Below, in pieces: positions 26,195-36,580 of a stretch of DNA of 64,000 bases (position 1 is its first letter; each line of letters opens with the position of its first letter). The stretch is taken from contig NZ_QGOK01000010.1 of assembly GCF_003259175.1 (NCBI RefSeq), positions 1 to 64,000 on the forward strand, written 5' to 3'. The notes below the pieces were generated by a model. It saw only the letters and a program-made list of their open reading frames with translations. It made no database searches and had not been told where the DNA came from. Source of the DNA: Marinomonas shanghaiensis (GTDB lineage Bacteria > Pseudomonadota > Gammaproteobacteria > Pseudomonadales > Marinomonadaceae). Both the position numbers and the translations under genes were made by a program.

Positions 26195-27547
26195 GTGAAA
26201 AAGACCCTTGCTGTACTGGTTTTCATACTTGTCGCTGCTTGCCTGATTGCCCCCAAGTTTATTGCACCAAAACATCAAGAAACCGTCGTTGGGCTAATTG
26301 GTAAAATTAATAAAACGCCTGGCTACTCGGCCGAAATTATTTCCACGGATTTGGCTTGGTTCGGCTCTGAGAATAAAGTCTTGTTCACTTTGGACATGGC
26401 TCAAGTGGACCCATCTCTGCAAGCTCAAAATATTGACATTGAGCTTGTGCTCGATACGCATTATGGCCCCTTGTTGTTTTCTAACCAAGGGTTGTTCGGC
26501 CTTTATGCAACGACGATTAAGATTGAAGGCAACGAGCAAAGGAAGGCTTTAAATTGGGATGAAAGCACCCCACTCTATCAACTGTCTGTTTTGGGTCGCT
26601 TTATGGGGAACATAAATGTCGCAGACAAGGTTCCTCCCTTTAGCAACATAGACAACACCTTCCAATTTAGCGGTTACAGTGGCCAGGGGGAACTGACCAC
26701 TTCAGGTTTCAGTTATGAAGGTAACTTGGAAAGTATTCACGTTGTTGATGCTTATTCACCATTAAAAGCCGAAGGTTTTTATGTGTCAGTAGAACTGAAT
26801 GCCAGCCTAGAGACGATTATGCAGGGCGGCTTCTACGACAGCACCACCGATTTTAGTTTGAATACACTTAGTATGGGCACTGACACCCAACTTTCTGGAC
26901 TAAATATTGAAATGGGATCTAATTTAAACCCAGTAACTCAGCTCGGCCATATAGAAGTCAGTTACCTTATTAACGAGATTATCTCTGGCAGTTTTAAAGC
27001 CAACGATCTTATTTTAATAACGGAACTGGATAATCTTAACAACCAGTTCTTTATTGATTATAAAAACTTCTTTGATACTTTCTCAACGGAAAATCCCTCA
27101 TTTGATGAGACCTATGAGACATTATTGGTTTTCATGCAAGAAAACCTAGATGAATTGCTGGCCGCAAAACCAGAATTTAATATACCAAAATTCAGTGCGA
27201 GTTTTCCTGAAGGCCGCTTTAATGCAACGCTAACAAGTACATTAGCGGACATCAGCACTCCTACAATAGAAGCACTGACGACACCGGAATTTTGGTTATA
27301 CAACACCATAGTCATGGCAGAAATAGAAGCAGATCAGCGCCTAGTGAGCAAACTAACGGAACGCTTTATCGCCAGTCAAATGCGTGCACCGCTGAATGCG
27401 CCGGAAGTAAAGCAGCAAGCATTGATGCTTGTTGAGGGCTTAGTACAACAAGGCCTTATTCGGTTAGAGAACACTAAATACAAAAGTGAGATCCACATAG
27501 AAAATGGTCAAGGTAAGGTATTTGATCTCAGCTTTCCCTTGATGTAA
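26195..27547 (+). CDS. DUF945 (YdgA-like) protein
   Basis: A 450-residue envelope protein with one N-terminal membrane anchor or signal segment (LAVLVFILVAACLIAPKF) and a long, probably beta-rich periplasmic region. The N-terminal pattern, with a short cytoplasmic start, one helix and then PGYSAEIISTDLAWFGSENK, matches the DUF945/YdgA family. The function is not established. A GTG start with AAGGA upstream is used. Confidence 0.8.
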   Translation: MKKTLAVLVFILVAACLIAPKFIAPKHQETVVGLIGKINKTPGYSAEIISTDLAWFGSENKVLFTLDMAQVDPSLQAQNIDIELVLDTHYGPLLFSNQGLFGLYATTIKIEGNEQRKALNWDESTPLYQLSVLGRFMGNINVADKVPPFSNIDNTFQFSGYSGQGELTTSGFSYEGNLESIHVVDAYSPLKAEGFYVSVELNASLETIMQGGFYDSTTDFSLNTLSMGTDTQLSGLNIEMGSNLNPVTQLGHIEVSYLINEIISGSFKANDLILITELDNLNNQFFIDYKNFFDTFSTENPSFDETYETLLVFMQENLDELLAAKPEFNIPKFSASFPEGRFNATLTSTLADISTPTIEALTTPEFWLYNTIVMAEIEADQRLVSKLTERFIASQMRAPLNAPEVKQQALMLVEGLVQQGLIRLENTKYKSEIHIENGQGKVFDLSFPLM

Positions 27548-27575
27548 CGTCTAAAAGAATTCATTACGTGAAACA

Positions 27576-27627
27576 AAAAGGCGCCTCTTATGTTCTGCCC
27601 AGCAGAAACAAGACGCGCCTTTTTTCA
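27576..27627 (+). terminator. Terminator after the DUF945 gene
   Basis: A long imperfect hairpin: AAAAAGGCGC pairs with GCGCCTTTTTT and the pairing continues through TCTT and TTCTGC segments with a few mismatches. It is followed by a T-run. Confidence 0.85.
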
Positions 27628-27739
27628 TATCAAACTGCAATATCAGTTCACGTTCTAATGCCATCAATGGAATACGATAGAAAGTACCCCAGCAACAAAC
27701 CGATCAACATGACCACACAAATGTGTCATTGAAATCTGT

Positions 27740-28429
27740 TTAGCTATTTGGGATAGCGTCCCCGTTGTATTCCGTTAGCAAGCAATCTCTGCCACTTTCT
27801 TTGAGCATTCTACAAAAATCGGCGCTAAAGGATTTATTGACAAATGGTCCCACTTTTAATTGGTACATGGTACGACCATTTACAGTTTTTTGGTTCACTA
27901 ACGGCACTAAACCATCAAAAGATGTTGGATATGATTTTAAAAGCACTCGCCAACCACGAGCCGCCTCATCAGGGTTGCCATAAGAAGCGACTTGAACGCC
28001 ATAGTCTTGCCCATCTCCTGTCGCTCTAGACGAAGTAAGCGGCATAGCCTCTTGATCCATCGACATACTTTCCGCTGACGAAGTAGAATCATCAAAAGGT
28101 GTCGGCACAACCATAGGTGCAACATTTACCGCTGAAACACTTTCTCCCATAAAACTTTCATCGGTCGTCATACTGTTATTAACGCTATTATTTGCTCTAA
28201 CATTGGTTTTTGATGCCAATGGCTTACCTTGCTTTAAGGCTGCAATTTCAGCTTCCAACTCGTCAATGCGGTCCAGCTTTGGCTGCACAGTTTGCCACTG
28301 TTCTTCATGCATACGAACCTTATCTTGCAAGTCCGTATAGGTCATAAAAGTATTCTTTTCGTCCATAGATGAACAAGCACCTAGTGATAATCCAGCCATA
28401 ACAACGACTAGCTTTTTGGATATTTCCAT
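27740..28429 (-). CDS. SPOR-domain lipoprotein
   Basis: About 229 residues from the ATG at 28429, which has GGAG about 9 bases upstream; longer starts are possible. The lipoprotein signal is GLSLGAC. A coiled-coil segment (about 30-70, DLQDKVRMHEEQWQTVQPKL) precedes a Ser/Met-rich linker. The C-terminal SPOR-like domain (YGVQVASYGNPDEAARGW through YQLKVGPFVNKS) would bind denuded septal peptidoglycan. It may act in cell division or envelope maintenance. Confidence 0.82.
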   Translation of the reverse strand: MEISKKLVVVMAGLSLGACSSMDEKNTFMTYTDLQDKVRMHEEQWQTVQPKLDRIDELEAEIAALKQGKPLASKTNVRANNSVNNSMTTDESFMGESVSAVNVAPMVVPTPFDDSTSSAESMSMDQEAMPLTSSRATGDGQDYGVQVASYGNPDEAARGWRVLLKSYPTSFDGLVPLVNQKTVNGRTMYQLKVGPFVNKSFSADFCRMLKESGRDCLLTEYNGDAIPNS

Positions 28430-28555
28430 TATTCTCATCTCCATGTACGTCATTAAGAGTTTTCACTTACGACTCTGACCAAAGTACGAAGTAGACGATT
28501 TGTCTCATTCTTAAACAAAAGAACGCACTCGCCTGCGTACCAGCTCTCAGCCCTT

Positions 28556-28990
28556 CTATATAGTCAGAAATAAGTGTTGCCCCCACAAAATTAAGGCATA
28601 ACGTGCCGCTTTGCCAACTAAAACTAACGGTAAAAAATACCTAAGAGGCGTTCGCAATACGCCTGATACTAAAGCAATCCCATCACCAACAACAGGAAGC
28701 CAAGTAAATAATAAGCTCCAAACACCATAGCGATTAAAAAATCGTTCTGCTTTTTGCCGAGCGTTGGCGCTTACTGGAAACCATTTTTTGTGCTCATATC
28801 GAACTAAATAACGCCCCAGCCACCAATTTGTCACGCCCCCTAATGTATTACCTAAGCTGGCCCAAAACCACAAAAAAAACACTGACAGCAAGGCATCATT
28901 AGCATAGTAAAGCAACAAACCTTCAGATCCCAAAGGCAAGATGGTAGCCGATAAAAAGGAAACCATAAAAACAAAAAAATAATCCAACAA
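28556..28990 (-). CDS. YqaA-family membrane protein (VTT/DedA-like)
   Basis: A 144-residue inner-membrane protein with four to five hydrophobic segments. It has the YqaA pattern: LPLGSEGLLLYYA, GNTLGGVTNWWLGRYL, RYGVWSLLFTWLPVVGDGIALVSGVLR. This is the short branch of the SNARE-associated/VTT group, which includes lipid scramblase-like proteins. Translation appears to begin at a TTG (28990). It lies 102 bp upstream of the SPOR lipoprotein gene in the same direction. Confidence 0.85.
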   Translation of the reverse strand: MLDYFFVFMVSFLSATILPLGSEGLLLYYANDALLSVFFLWFWASLGNTLGGVTNWWLGRYLVRYEHKKWFPVSANARQKAERFFNRYGVWSLLFTWLPVVGDGIALVSGVLRTPLRYFLPLVLVGKAARYALILWGQHLFLTI

Positions 28991-29227
28991 TGCGTCTCTA
29001 TACCTAATTTATAAGAAAAATTTATTCACTAAATCAAAAAACAATGACATAACTCATTTTTATAGACTAGGCAATGTCTAGAAAAACATTTACTCTAGAA
29101 ATAGTGCTGAACTTTTACACAAACAAAACAACCGATTCTTTTTTGCCTAATACATTAAATAACGACTGAGTTGATTAATGTATATAAACACTATTCAATA
29201 ATGCCAAAACATCTAAACGGAGGCGAC

Positions 29228-30841
29228 ATGCTGGATCGCATCAATGATATAAAAATTCGTTATAAGTTGTGGGCCATTATTGGTCTGATGTCCATGGGAA
29301 CCACGGCACTTATTCTCGTATCTCTGACCTCTTTATTTAACAGTCACGTTGATGCCCGAAAAGATCGCACACAAGATATTTTAGACATCGCCAACACAAC
29401 ACTGTCCACGATTTACCAACAGCAACAATCAGGCGAACTGACAGCCGAACAAGCAAAACAACAAGGCATCACTCTTCTATCGAATCTCACCTATGGTGAC
29501 CAGCAAGAACTGTGGATCATTGACAAAAATAATCGCACTTTGATGAACGCACCAACCACTTATCAAAGCAGTACTCTCCCTAACTCTCTTAGCGGAGCGC
29601 TAAACACAACCTCTTTGTTGGATAAAAAGAAGTATCAGTCTACTGAGTTTGAGTATCAAGGCAATGATGGCATTGCCCATAGAATGATTGCCAGTGTCTC
29701 AACCTTCACCCCTTGGAATATCACTATCGTCGCTACCGCATCAATGGACGCTGTGATGAGCTTTTTCTTAAGAGCATTAGTAGACTATGCCATTTTAGTC
29801 GGCGTTTTAACTGTGTTAGTCGGTGGCACCGCGCTCTACATTATTCATTTAGTCACCAGTCGAGTCACTTCACTGTGTAAAACCATGACATCGGTTCAAC
29901 ATTCCGGTGATCTTACTCAACGCGTTGAATTCAGTGGCCTAGATGAAATGGGCGAAATGGCTCGTGCTTTTAACAGCATGATGAACGATTTCCAATCGAT
30001 TGTTCGCAACGTTAGCCACTCCAGTGAAACGTTAGACAGCATAGTAGAACAAACTAATAAATCGACGAATAAAACCGCCCAAGGCGTTGCGAAGCAATTG
30101 TCTCACACCAGCAAAGCCGCTGAACTGATGCAAAGTGTGATGACGTCTGTGGAAGAAACGCTGGCCATTGCGGAACGAGCAAATACCACCACACAAGAAC
30201 TTGGACAACACTCCAAGCAAGGTCTTGGCGTTATGAACAAAGCCAACCAAGACATTCAACAGCTCTCCATTGAAGTCGGCGATGCTGCACAGCAAATACA
30301 AAAATTGCGCGAAGACGTGACGCATATTAACGAACGTTTAGGCATCATTGCAGAAGTCGCTGACCAAACCAATTTATTAGCACTCAATGCGGCCATAGAA
30401 GCCGCTCGTGCAGGAGAGCAAGGACGAGGGTTTGCCGTTGTCGCAGACGAGGTCCGTCATCTGGCCCAGCGTTCACAGCTTGCAGCAACGGAAATTGGTG
30501 GGCTTATCGATCAATTAACGCAACAAACACTGACCACAGTAGAAGTCATGGAATCAGCTCGCAACACGGCGAATCAAGGTGCAGAGCAAACGTCACAAGC
30601 CGGCCAAGCTTTTACGGAAATTGCAAACGGTGTTTTATCAATATCTAAATTGAACAGCAATATTAGCCAAGCCGCAGATCGTCAATACGCGTCTTCTCAA
30701 ACGGTTCACCAGACACTAGACAGCATTGCCAATGTCTGTGAAGAAACCAACCATAACTCGACAGACATTCAGACCTCAGTCAATAATCTACAAGAATGCG
30801 CCAGCCGACTACGTCAGTTAGTTCATCAGTTTAGCACCTAG
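29228..30841 (+). CDS. Methyl-accepting chemotaxis protein, sCache type
   Basis: A 537-residue chemoreceptor starting at 29228, with GGAGG five bases upstream; a TTG at 29171 would add 19 residues. Two membrane helices (about 10-35 and 180-205) bracket a periplasmic region of about 150 residues that looks like a single Cache domain ([16 protein letters not shown]). HAMP and the cytoplasmic signalling domain follow, with the conserved tip [19 protein letters not shown]. It ends 345 bp before the glycogen operon, separated by a hairpin. Confidence 0.92.
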   Translation: MLDRINDIKIRYKLWAIIGLMSMGTTALILVSLTSLFNSHVDARKDRTQDILDIANTTLSTIYQQQQSGELTAEQAKQQGITLLSNLTYGDQQELWIIDKNNRTLMNAPTTYQSSTLPNSLSGALNTTSLLDKKKYQSTEFEYQGNDGIAHRMIASVSTFTPWNITIVATASMDAVMSFFLRALVDYAILVGVLTVLVGGTALYIIHLVTSRVTSLCKTMTSVQHSGDLTQRVEFSGLDEMGEMARAFNSMMNDFQSIVRNVSHSSETLDSIVEQTNKSTNKTAQGVAKQLSHTSKAAELMQSVMTSVEETLAIAERANTTTQELGQHSKQGLGVMNKANQDIQQLSIEVGDAAQQIQKLREDVTHINERLGIIAEVADQTNLLALNAAIEAARAGEQGRGFAVVADEVRHLAQRSQLAATEIGGLIDQLTQQTLTTVEVMESARNTANQGAEQTSQAGQAFTEIANGVLSISKLNSNISQAADRQYASSQTVHQTLDSIANVCEETNHNSTDIQTSVNNLQECASRLRQLVHQFST

Positions 30842-31186
30842 TTTTCTCTCATATTGTTGCTTTGTAGCCACACAACCTAGAATCACCCTGCCAGTGCTGA
30901 ACCATGGTGATTCTAGATTTTCACAGAATGCAAACCTATCTCCTTTCATAAAAGTGAAGGGATCAATGTTCTTAAATCAAACTTAAGCCTCAATCTATGC
31001 TCTGAATATGTGCATAGACGTCTGATTTCATGAAAAAAAGCGTGTTTTTAAAAATTAAGTCAAAAAGAAGACTCTTTACTACTTTAACTTCTTGGAGACT
31101 CCCATTATGTTTGGGTATAGTGGTTTTAACGGTAAATGAAAACCAAGGTAAATTAAGCAACAAGTCTCGAACACAAAGGATCAAAC
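30842..31186. other. Intergenic region before the glycogen operon
   Basis: An 11-bp-arm hairpin (CTAGAATCACC/GGTGATTCTAG, 30877-30916, followed by ATTTTC) probably ends the chemoreceptor message. The remaining roughly 270 bp should carry the promoter of the operon that starts at 31187. I see no clear operator palindrome. AAGGATC precedes the first ATG. Confidence 0.55.
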
Positions 31187-34100
31187 ATGGCGTCTGATAC
31201 ACAAGATAAGCTAGATTCCCTTTATCAACACATTCAAGCGGTCATTCTGTCCCGCCAACATCCAGTCACAGGACTCTTCCCTGCCAGCACCAGCATCAAC
31301 AATCATGGCAATTACACAGACGCATGGGTACGAGATAACGTTTACAGCATTCAAGCTGTCTGGGCATTACATTTAGCTTATAAGCGTGCCTCCAATCCAC
31401 AAAAACGTGCTCACGAGCTAGAGTTTGCTTGTATTAAGATGATGCGTGGCCTGCTCTTTGCCATGATGCGTCAATCCCACAAAGTGGAAGCATTTAAGCA
31501 TAGTTTGGACCCTAAAGACGCTTTGCACGCCAAATACGACACCAAAACGGGCCTTGAAGCCGTGGCAGACGACGCGTGGGGGCATTTGCAAATTGATGCC
31601 ACCAGCTTTTATTTATTGATGCTGGCACAAATGACCAAAGCGGGCAGCAAGTTGATCTTTTCCCGTGACGAATTTAACTTCATCCAAAATCTTATTTATT
31701 ATATTTCTCGTACCTATCGAACACCCGATTACGGTATTTGGGAACGCGGCAACAAAGTCAATAACGGCAAAGCCGAAATCAATGCCAGCTCTGTGGGTAT
31801 GGCAAAAGCCGCCATGGAAGCATTGGATGGATTAAACCTATTTGGCGAAGAGGGTCCAGAATGGGCTGTTGTCCACTCTTTTGCTGATGCGGTTGCCCGT
31901 GCTGGTTCAGTATTGCAGTCTCTATTACCTAAAGAATCGCGTTCTAAAGAAGTCGACAGCGCGATCCTCAGCATCATTGGCTTTCCAGCATTTGCCGTTA
32001 ACGATGAAAAGCTCGTCAAACGCACTCGCAAAGAAATCATCAACAAGCTGGGCGGCGAATATGGCTGTAAACGTTTCTTATTAGACGGACATCAGTCGGA
32101 GTTAGAAGATCAAAGCCGAATCTACTATGAGTACAATGAACTGATTAATTTTGAACACATAGAGTCTGAATGGCCGTTGTTCTTCACGTATCTTTATATT
32201 GACCGATTGTTTGCCCGTGACTGGGAAAGCGCTAACTTTTATCGACACAAACTAGAGTCTCTAATGGTCGAAAAAGACGGTCAAATGCTGCTTCCCGAAC
32301 TCTACTATGTGCCACAAGAAAATATTCTGGCCGAAAAAGAAAAACCGGGGTCTCAAAAACGTGTTCCCAATGACAATCTCCCATTAGTGTGGGCACAGAG
32401 TCTGTTTTTAGTGGGGAAAATGCTCGACGAAGAGCTAATCAAAACCGATGACCTTGATCCGCTGGGCTTACACCGCGTTCAATACAAACCCCACAAAGCC
32501 ACGACCTCCATGGTTATCTTGGCCCAAAATGATAAAGTGAAACAAAAACTTCTTGATGCGGGTTGTCTATGCCAAACCCTCGAGGATATTTTACCACTGA
32601 AAGCCATCAGTGCTGAACAGCTCGTTGCTACCTATCGACATCTCGGGGCTTCTGAGACCCTAGGCTTAACCGGACGACCAAACCGTGCATTAAACAGTTT
32701 AGCGACGTCCCAAGCCTTCAGCATAAACAACGAAAGCTACTTGTGTTTGTCCTGGATTCAGAACGAAGACAAAGATTATCGAAAAATTGACCCAGCACTG
32801 TTCCAAGCACACATTCGTAACGAATTAAAAAACATTGCAGACCATTGGTATTACCAAGCCAATGCGGTTTTTAGCATACTGATTGACGAAGCGATCAGTG
32901 ACATGAAAGGCAGTGACGAACTGTTTGAGTTCATTCGCTTGTTGCAAAAACGCGAACACGAAGAGTTTCGTGTCATTCCACAATCGGCTAAAAACGCGTT
33001 TAAATCGGGTAACCGTCGTACCATCATGATCAATGCTGTGGACCATAATCAGCTGGGTGCCAAACTGCCGATTCATGATACACCTTGGCCACTGTCCGCT
33101 AAACCAAAAGCCTTTGATCTACAAGCGATCAAAAACGCCGAAACAGATAGCTTACTGACTCGCTTCAACGAACAGCCAGGCATTAACGAAGCCATTGCTT
33201 GCCTAATGGAATTGGGCAGTCGTCGTGCGTTAATGAACACTATTCCCGGTTCCACACCAGCGGTTACGGCCTATAAAGTGTTGAACAGTGTGTATCTGCA
33301 AGCCTTACTTTCTGAGAATTGGCACAGTGCTCGACAACTGTATTCTCTGATTTTAAAACCTACTACGGATCTCGCCACTTATATTGCCGATATCACGGTG
33401 CGTCAGCGTTTGCTCGTTATTGGTGAAACGCCGGAAACAGAGATAGACATCAGTTCGCCTTTACACCAAGACGTTATTCTGGAGATGCTGAGAAGCGTTT
33501 CATCTTCGCCGATTGGCCTGGTTATTTGTCATGAACTCATTGCTATCGCTGGCACCTTGATTAAGGTTCATCCTGAGTTCTTCTCTGGCGTTCGCACGAT
33601 ACGCATTCACAACTTAGCAATGTTGTGTGCACGTCAATTTGACCCAGAAGATGATGCACCTGTTTTTGAAACCTTGTCCGGTGTGTCACCAAGCAAGCTT
33701 TACGAATCTCTCAAACAAGTGCTGCAACAAAAGCACGACGAGTTTGCTCATGTGGCAAACAACATGCGTTATCACAACAGTACTGACGCACAAAGCAAGA
33801 TGAAAGACGTAGACTGGTTTGACTGGCGTTCTGAGCAGGGTATGATCACTAAGCTACCCGAGTCCATGCTGCTGCAACTTTGGGACAGTTTAAGCCATGC
33901 AAACACCATTGTGTTTGGTGACTTAAAAAGCAATACCGCTCTGGATTGTAAACGCGCGCTGAGCTCCATGACGCCAGGAGAAGATACTTTTGCCTTGTTG
34001 ATTGAGTCTTTAACCTCAGACATTCATCCAAGTTGGTATAAAAGTCTTATTTTTGAAGGCTTATATGCCTTCATACAGTTCTGCAAACAGCACAAACACT

Positions 34101-34312
34101 GTAAGTTTGAACAAGAAATTAATCTGCCTGTTTTGGTATCAAAAGCGGCGCTTGACCATGCTAGACAACACCAAGCAGAGCATGTAGAAGAAAACTGGGC
34201 GGAAGCGGCACTGGATGACTTCGCCCAAATAACACCAAATAAAGTCAATCAATATTTGCGTTGGGCCGTGAGCAAACTTCACAGTCATCAGCACCAACAC
34301 TCATTGAGTTAA
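31187..34312 (+). CDS. Phosphorylase kinase alpha/beta-like protein with GH15-like domain
   Basis: A 1041-residue protein strikingly similar to the regulatory alpha and beta subunits of eukaryotic glycogen phosphorylase kinase. The N-terminal glucoamylase-like (GH15-type) domain spans about 1-440: AWVRDNVYSIQAVWALHLAY (about 46-65), WGHLQIDATSFYLLMLAQM, GIWERG (Glu near 186), NASSVGMAKAAMEAL, GCKRFLLDGH and SEWPLFFTYLYIDR. A long helical C-terminal region (about 450-1041) corresponds to the kinase-subunit middle and C-terminal domains. There is no CaaX-type tail. It is the first gene of an operon, 26 bp before glgB. No kinase catalytic subunit is beside it, so it may act as a glucan hydrolase, a scaffold or a regulator. 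Function is inferred, not shown. Confidence 0.88.
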   Translation: MASDTQDKLDSLYQHIQAVILSRQHPVTGLFPASTSINNHGNYTDAWVRDNVYSIQAVWALHLAYKRASNPQKRAHELEFACIKMMRGLLFAMMRQSHKVEAFKHSLDPKDALHAKYDTKTGLEAVADDAWGHLQIDATSFYLLMLAQMTKAGSKLIFSRDEFNFIQNLIYYISRTYRTPDYGIWERGNKVNNGKAEINASSVGMAKAAMEALDGLNLFGEEGPEWAVVHSFADAVARAGSVLQSLLPKESRSKEVDSAILSIIGFPAFAVNDEKLVKRTRKEIINKLGGEYGCKRFLLDGHQSELEDQSRIYYEYNELINFEHIESEWPLFFTYLYIDRLFARDWESANFYRHKLESLMVEKDGQMLLPELYYVPQENILAEKEKPGSQKRVPNDNLPLVWAQSLFLVGKMLDEELIKTDDLDPLGLHRVQYKPHKATTSMVILAQNDKVKQKLLDAGCLCQTLEDILPLKAISAEQLVATYRHLGASETLGLTGRPNRALNSLATSQAFSINNESYLCLSWIQNEDKDYRKIDPALFQAHIRNELKNIADHWYYQANAVFSILIDEAISDMKGSDELFEFIRLLQKREHEEFRVIPQSAKNAFKSGNRRTIMINAVDHNQLGAKLPIHDTPWPLSAKPKAFDLQAIKNAETDSLLTRFNEQPGINEAIACLMELGSRRALMNTIPGSTPAVTAYKVLNSVYLQALLSENWHSARQLYSLILKPTTDLATYIADITVRQRLLVIGETPETEIDISSPLHQDVILEMLRSVSSSPIGLVICHELIAIAGTLIKVHPEFFSGVRTIRIHNLAMLCARQFDPEDDAPVFETLSGVSPSKLYESLKQVLQQKHDEFAHVANNMRYHNSTDAQSKMKDVDWFDWRSEQGMITKLPESMLLQLWDSLSHANTIVFGDLKSNTALDCKRALSSMTPGEDTFALLIESLTSDIHPSWYKSLIFEGLYAFIQFCKQHKHCKFEQEINLPVLVSKAALDHARQHQAEHVEENWAEAALDDFAQITPNKVNQYLRWAVSKLHSHQHQHSLS

Positions 34313-34338
34313 CACGCTCACTCATGCTGGAGAAGTGA

Positions 34339-36534
34339 ATGGATTTAATAAAAAATGCCCTAATTAATGATGTATTGAGCACTTGCTGCTCAGACCCATT
34401 TGGCTGTTTAGGACTTCAATCATCCCCTTCTAAAAAAGGCTTGTCACTGCTTGTTTGGCAACCCGAAGCGGTTTCTATTCGCGTATTGGCCATCGACTCA
34501 GACAAAGTACTGGCCACAATGAAGGAAACAGAAGACAAGGGCATGTTTTACGCGGCATGGCCAAAAGAAAGTACTCGTTTCCACTATCGACTTGAAATAA
34601 CTTACAAAGATAAAAGCACTTATACACTGGTCGATCCATACCAATTCCCAAATACTACCTTTGTGGATCCTGATCACCACCAAGCGAACCTTTACAAAAG
34701 CCAAGGGGCAATACGGGCAAGTGCAAAAGTAAACGATCAACTGACGATTCAAGGCACTCGTTTTGCAGTTTACGCGCCAGCAGCGCGTTCCGTGTCTGTG
34801 GTCGGCGATTTTAATGCTTGGGACGGTCGTATTCACCCTATGTCAAGCAACGGTGACGGTATCTGGCGCCTCTTCATTCCGGATGTTAACCATGGTGCGC
34901 GTTATAAATTCGAAATCCGCTCAAACGCGGGTGATCTCTTGCCTCATCGAAGTGATCCTTATGCCCAGCGCATTGAGCAATATCCGTCTTTCGCTAGCGT
35001 GACGTGTTTTGATGACAAACATCAATGGCAGGACGATGCTTGGGTTAAGCGCCCTATTGAAGACCTCTACGAACAACCCATGAGCATTTATGAATTGCAC
35101 ATTGGCTCATGGCGTCGCAAGGCAGACAACCAGCCTCTGACTTATTTAGAGATCAAAGACCAGCTGGTGCCATACATGATTGAAATGGGTTACACCCATG
35201 TCGAGCTACTGCCTATTACGGAATACCCGTTTGATGGTTCATGGGGCTATCAACCTGTAGGCCTGTATGCGGTAACGTCGCGCTTCGGCACACCAGAAGA
35301 CTTTAAAGCCCTAGTTGATGCACTCCATCAGGCCAACATTGGCGTCATTATGGATTGGGTTCCAGCGCATTTCCCTGCGGACAGTCATGGGTTAGCAAAC
35401 TTTGATGGTTCAAAGCAATACGAATACCCAGACCCGAAAAAAGGCTGGCACCCTGAATGGAACTCGCTCATTTACGACTTTGGTAAAGATCATGTAGTGA
35501 ATTACCTCATTAGTAATGCGGTATATTGGTTAGAAGAATTCCACATAGATGGTCTTCGTGTGGATGCAGTGGCCTCTATGCTGTATTTGGATTATTCTCG
35601 CGAAGACGGTGAATGGATTCCAAACAAGGACGGCGGCAACCATAATTACGAAGCCATCGATTTCTTGCGTCGCTTAAACGAAACCGTTTACTTGAATCAC
35701 CCACGCTGTTTCACTGTGGCCGAAGAATCCACCGCTTTTCCGGGTGTGTCCAAGCCGACTTATATGAATGGTCTAGGCTTTGGTTTCAAATGGAATATGG
35801 GCTGGATGAACGACTCGCTTGCTTATATCAAACGTGATCCGATTTATCGTCAGCATCATCAAGGCGAACTCAGCTTTAGTATGGTGTACGCCTTTGACGA
35901 GCAATTTGTATTACCGATTTCTCACGATGAGGTCGTCCACGGAAAGGGCTCCATGATTACCAAGATGCCAGGTGATGCTTGGCAAAAATTCGCCAACTTA
36001 CGTGCTTTCTCTGCCTATATGTACTTCCACCCGGGTAAAAAGCTCAACTTTATGGGCAATGAATTTGCACAAGGTCAAGAATGGAGTCATGAGCGATCTT
36101 TGGATTGGCATTTATTAGAAACCGACTTTCACAAAGCCCAACAAACTTTATCAAAAGACCTAAACCATCTTTATAAAAACGAGCCATGCTTACAGTATGA
36201 TCATTCCTATCAAGGCTTTGAATGGATCAGCTACGATGACAATGCAAATAGTATTTTGGCTTTTGCTCGTAAAGCCAAAGACAGCGACGAACATGTGATT
36301 GCCGTCATTAACTTTACACCAACGCCTCATGGTCGCTATCGCATCGGCGTACCCAAAACAGGCCGTTATGCGATTCTCATGGACACGGATGATAAAGACT
36401 ATACGGGGAGTGGCTATGCCAAGATCAAAGAATACAAGACCCAAACCGTCGCCAGTCATGGTCGCGAACAGAGCATTGAGCTACAAGTCCCGCCACTTGC
36501 TGGCGTTTTGTTAAAATGGCTTGATAAACCCTAA
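34339..36534 (+). CDS. glgB: 1,4-alpha-glucan branching enzyme
   Basis: A GH13 enzyme that makes alpha-1,6 branches in glycogen. It is 731 residues, the standard length of the long form with two N-terminal CBM48-like modules (about 1-110 and 120-220; GTRFAVYAPAARSVSVVGDFNAWDG). The catalytic barrel has the nucleophile Asp409 (GLRVDAVASM), acid/base Glu462 (VAEEST) and the third acid in ISHDEVVHGKGS, plus a C-terminal beta domain. GGAG precedes the ATG. It lies between the phosphorylase-kinase-like gene and glgX, all on one strand. Confidence 0.97.
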   Translation: MDLIKNALINDVLSTCCSDPFGCLGLQSSPSKKGLSLLVWQPEAVSIRVLAIDSDKVLATMKETEDKGMFYAAWPKESTRFHYRLEITYKDKSTYTLVDPYQFPNTTFVDPDHHQANLYKSQGAIRASAKVNDQLTIQGTRFAVYAPAARSVSVVGDFNAWDGRIHPMSSNGDGIWRLFIPDVNHGARYKFEIRSNAGDLLPHRSDPYAQRIEQYPSFASVTCFDDKHQWQDDAWVKRPIEDLYEQPMSIYELHIGSWRRKADNQPLTYLEIKDQLVPYMIEMGYTHVELLPITEYPFDGSWGYQPVGLYAVTSRFGTPEDFKALVDALHQANIGVIMDWVPAHFPADSHGLANFDGSKQYEYPDPKKGWHPEWNSLIYDFGKDHVVNYLISNAVYWLEEFHIDGLRVDAVASMLYLDYSREDGEWIPNKDGGNHNYEAIDFLRRLNETVYLNHPRCFTVAEESTAFPGVSKPTYMNGLGFGFKWNMGWMNDSLAYIKRDPIYRQHHQGELSFSMVYAFDEQFVLPISHDEVVHGKGSMITKMPGDAWQKFANLRAFSAYMYFHPGKKLNFMGNEFAQGQEWSHERSLDWHLLETDFHKAQQTLSKDLNHLYKNEPCLQYDHSYQGFEWISYDDNANSILAFARKAKDSDEHVIAVINFTPTPHGRYRIGVPKTGRYAILMDTDDKDYTGSGYAKIKEYKTQTVASHGREQSIELQVPPLAGVLLKWLDKP

Positions 36535-36580
36535 CCTTCTACACACTAGACAGTAACGATCACAGCAGCTAGAGGCACTA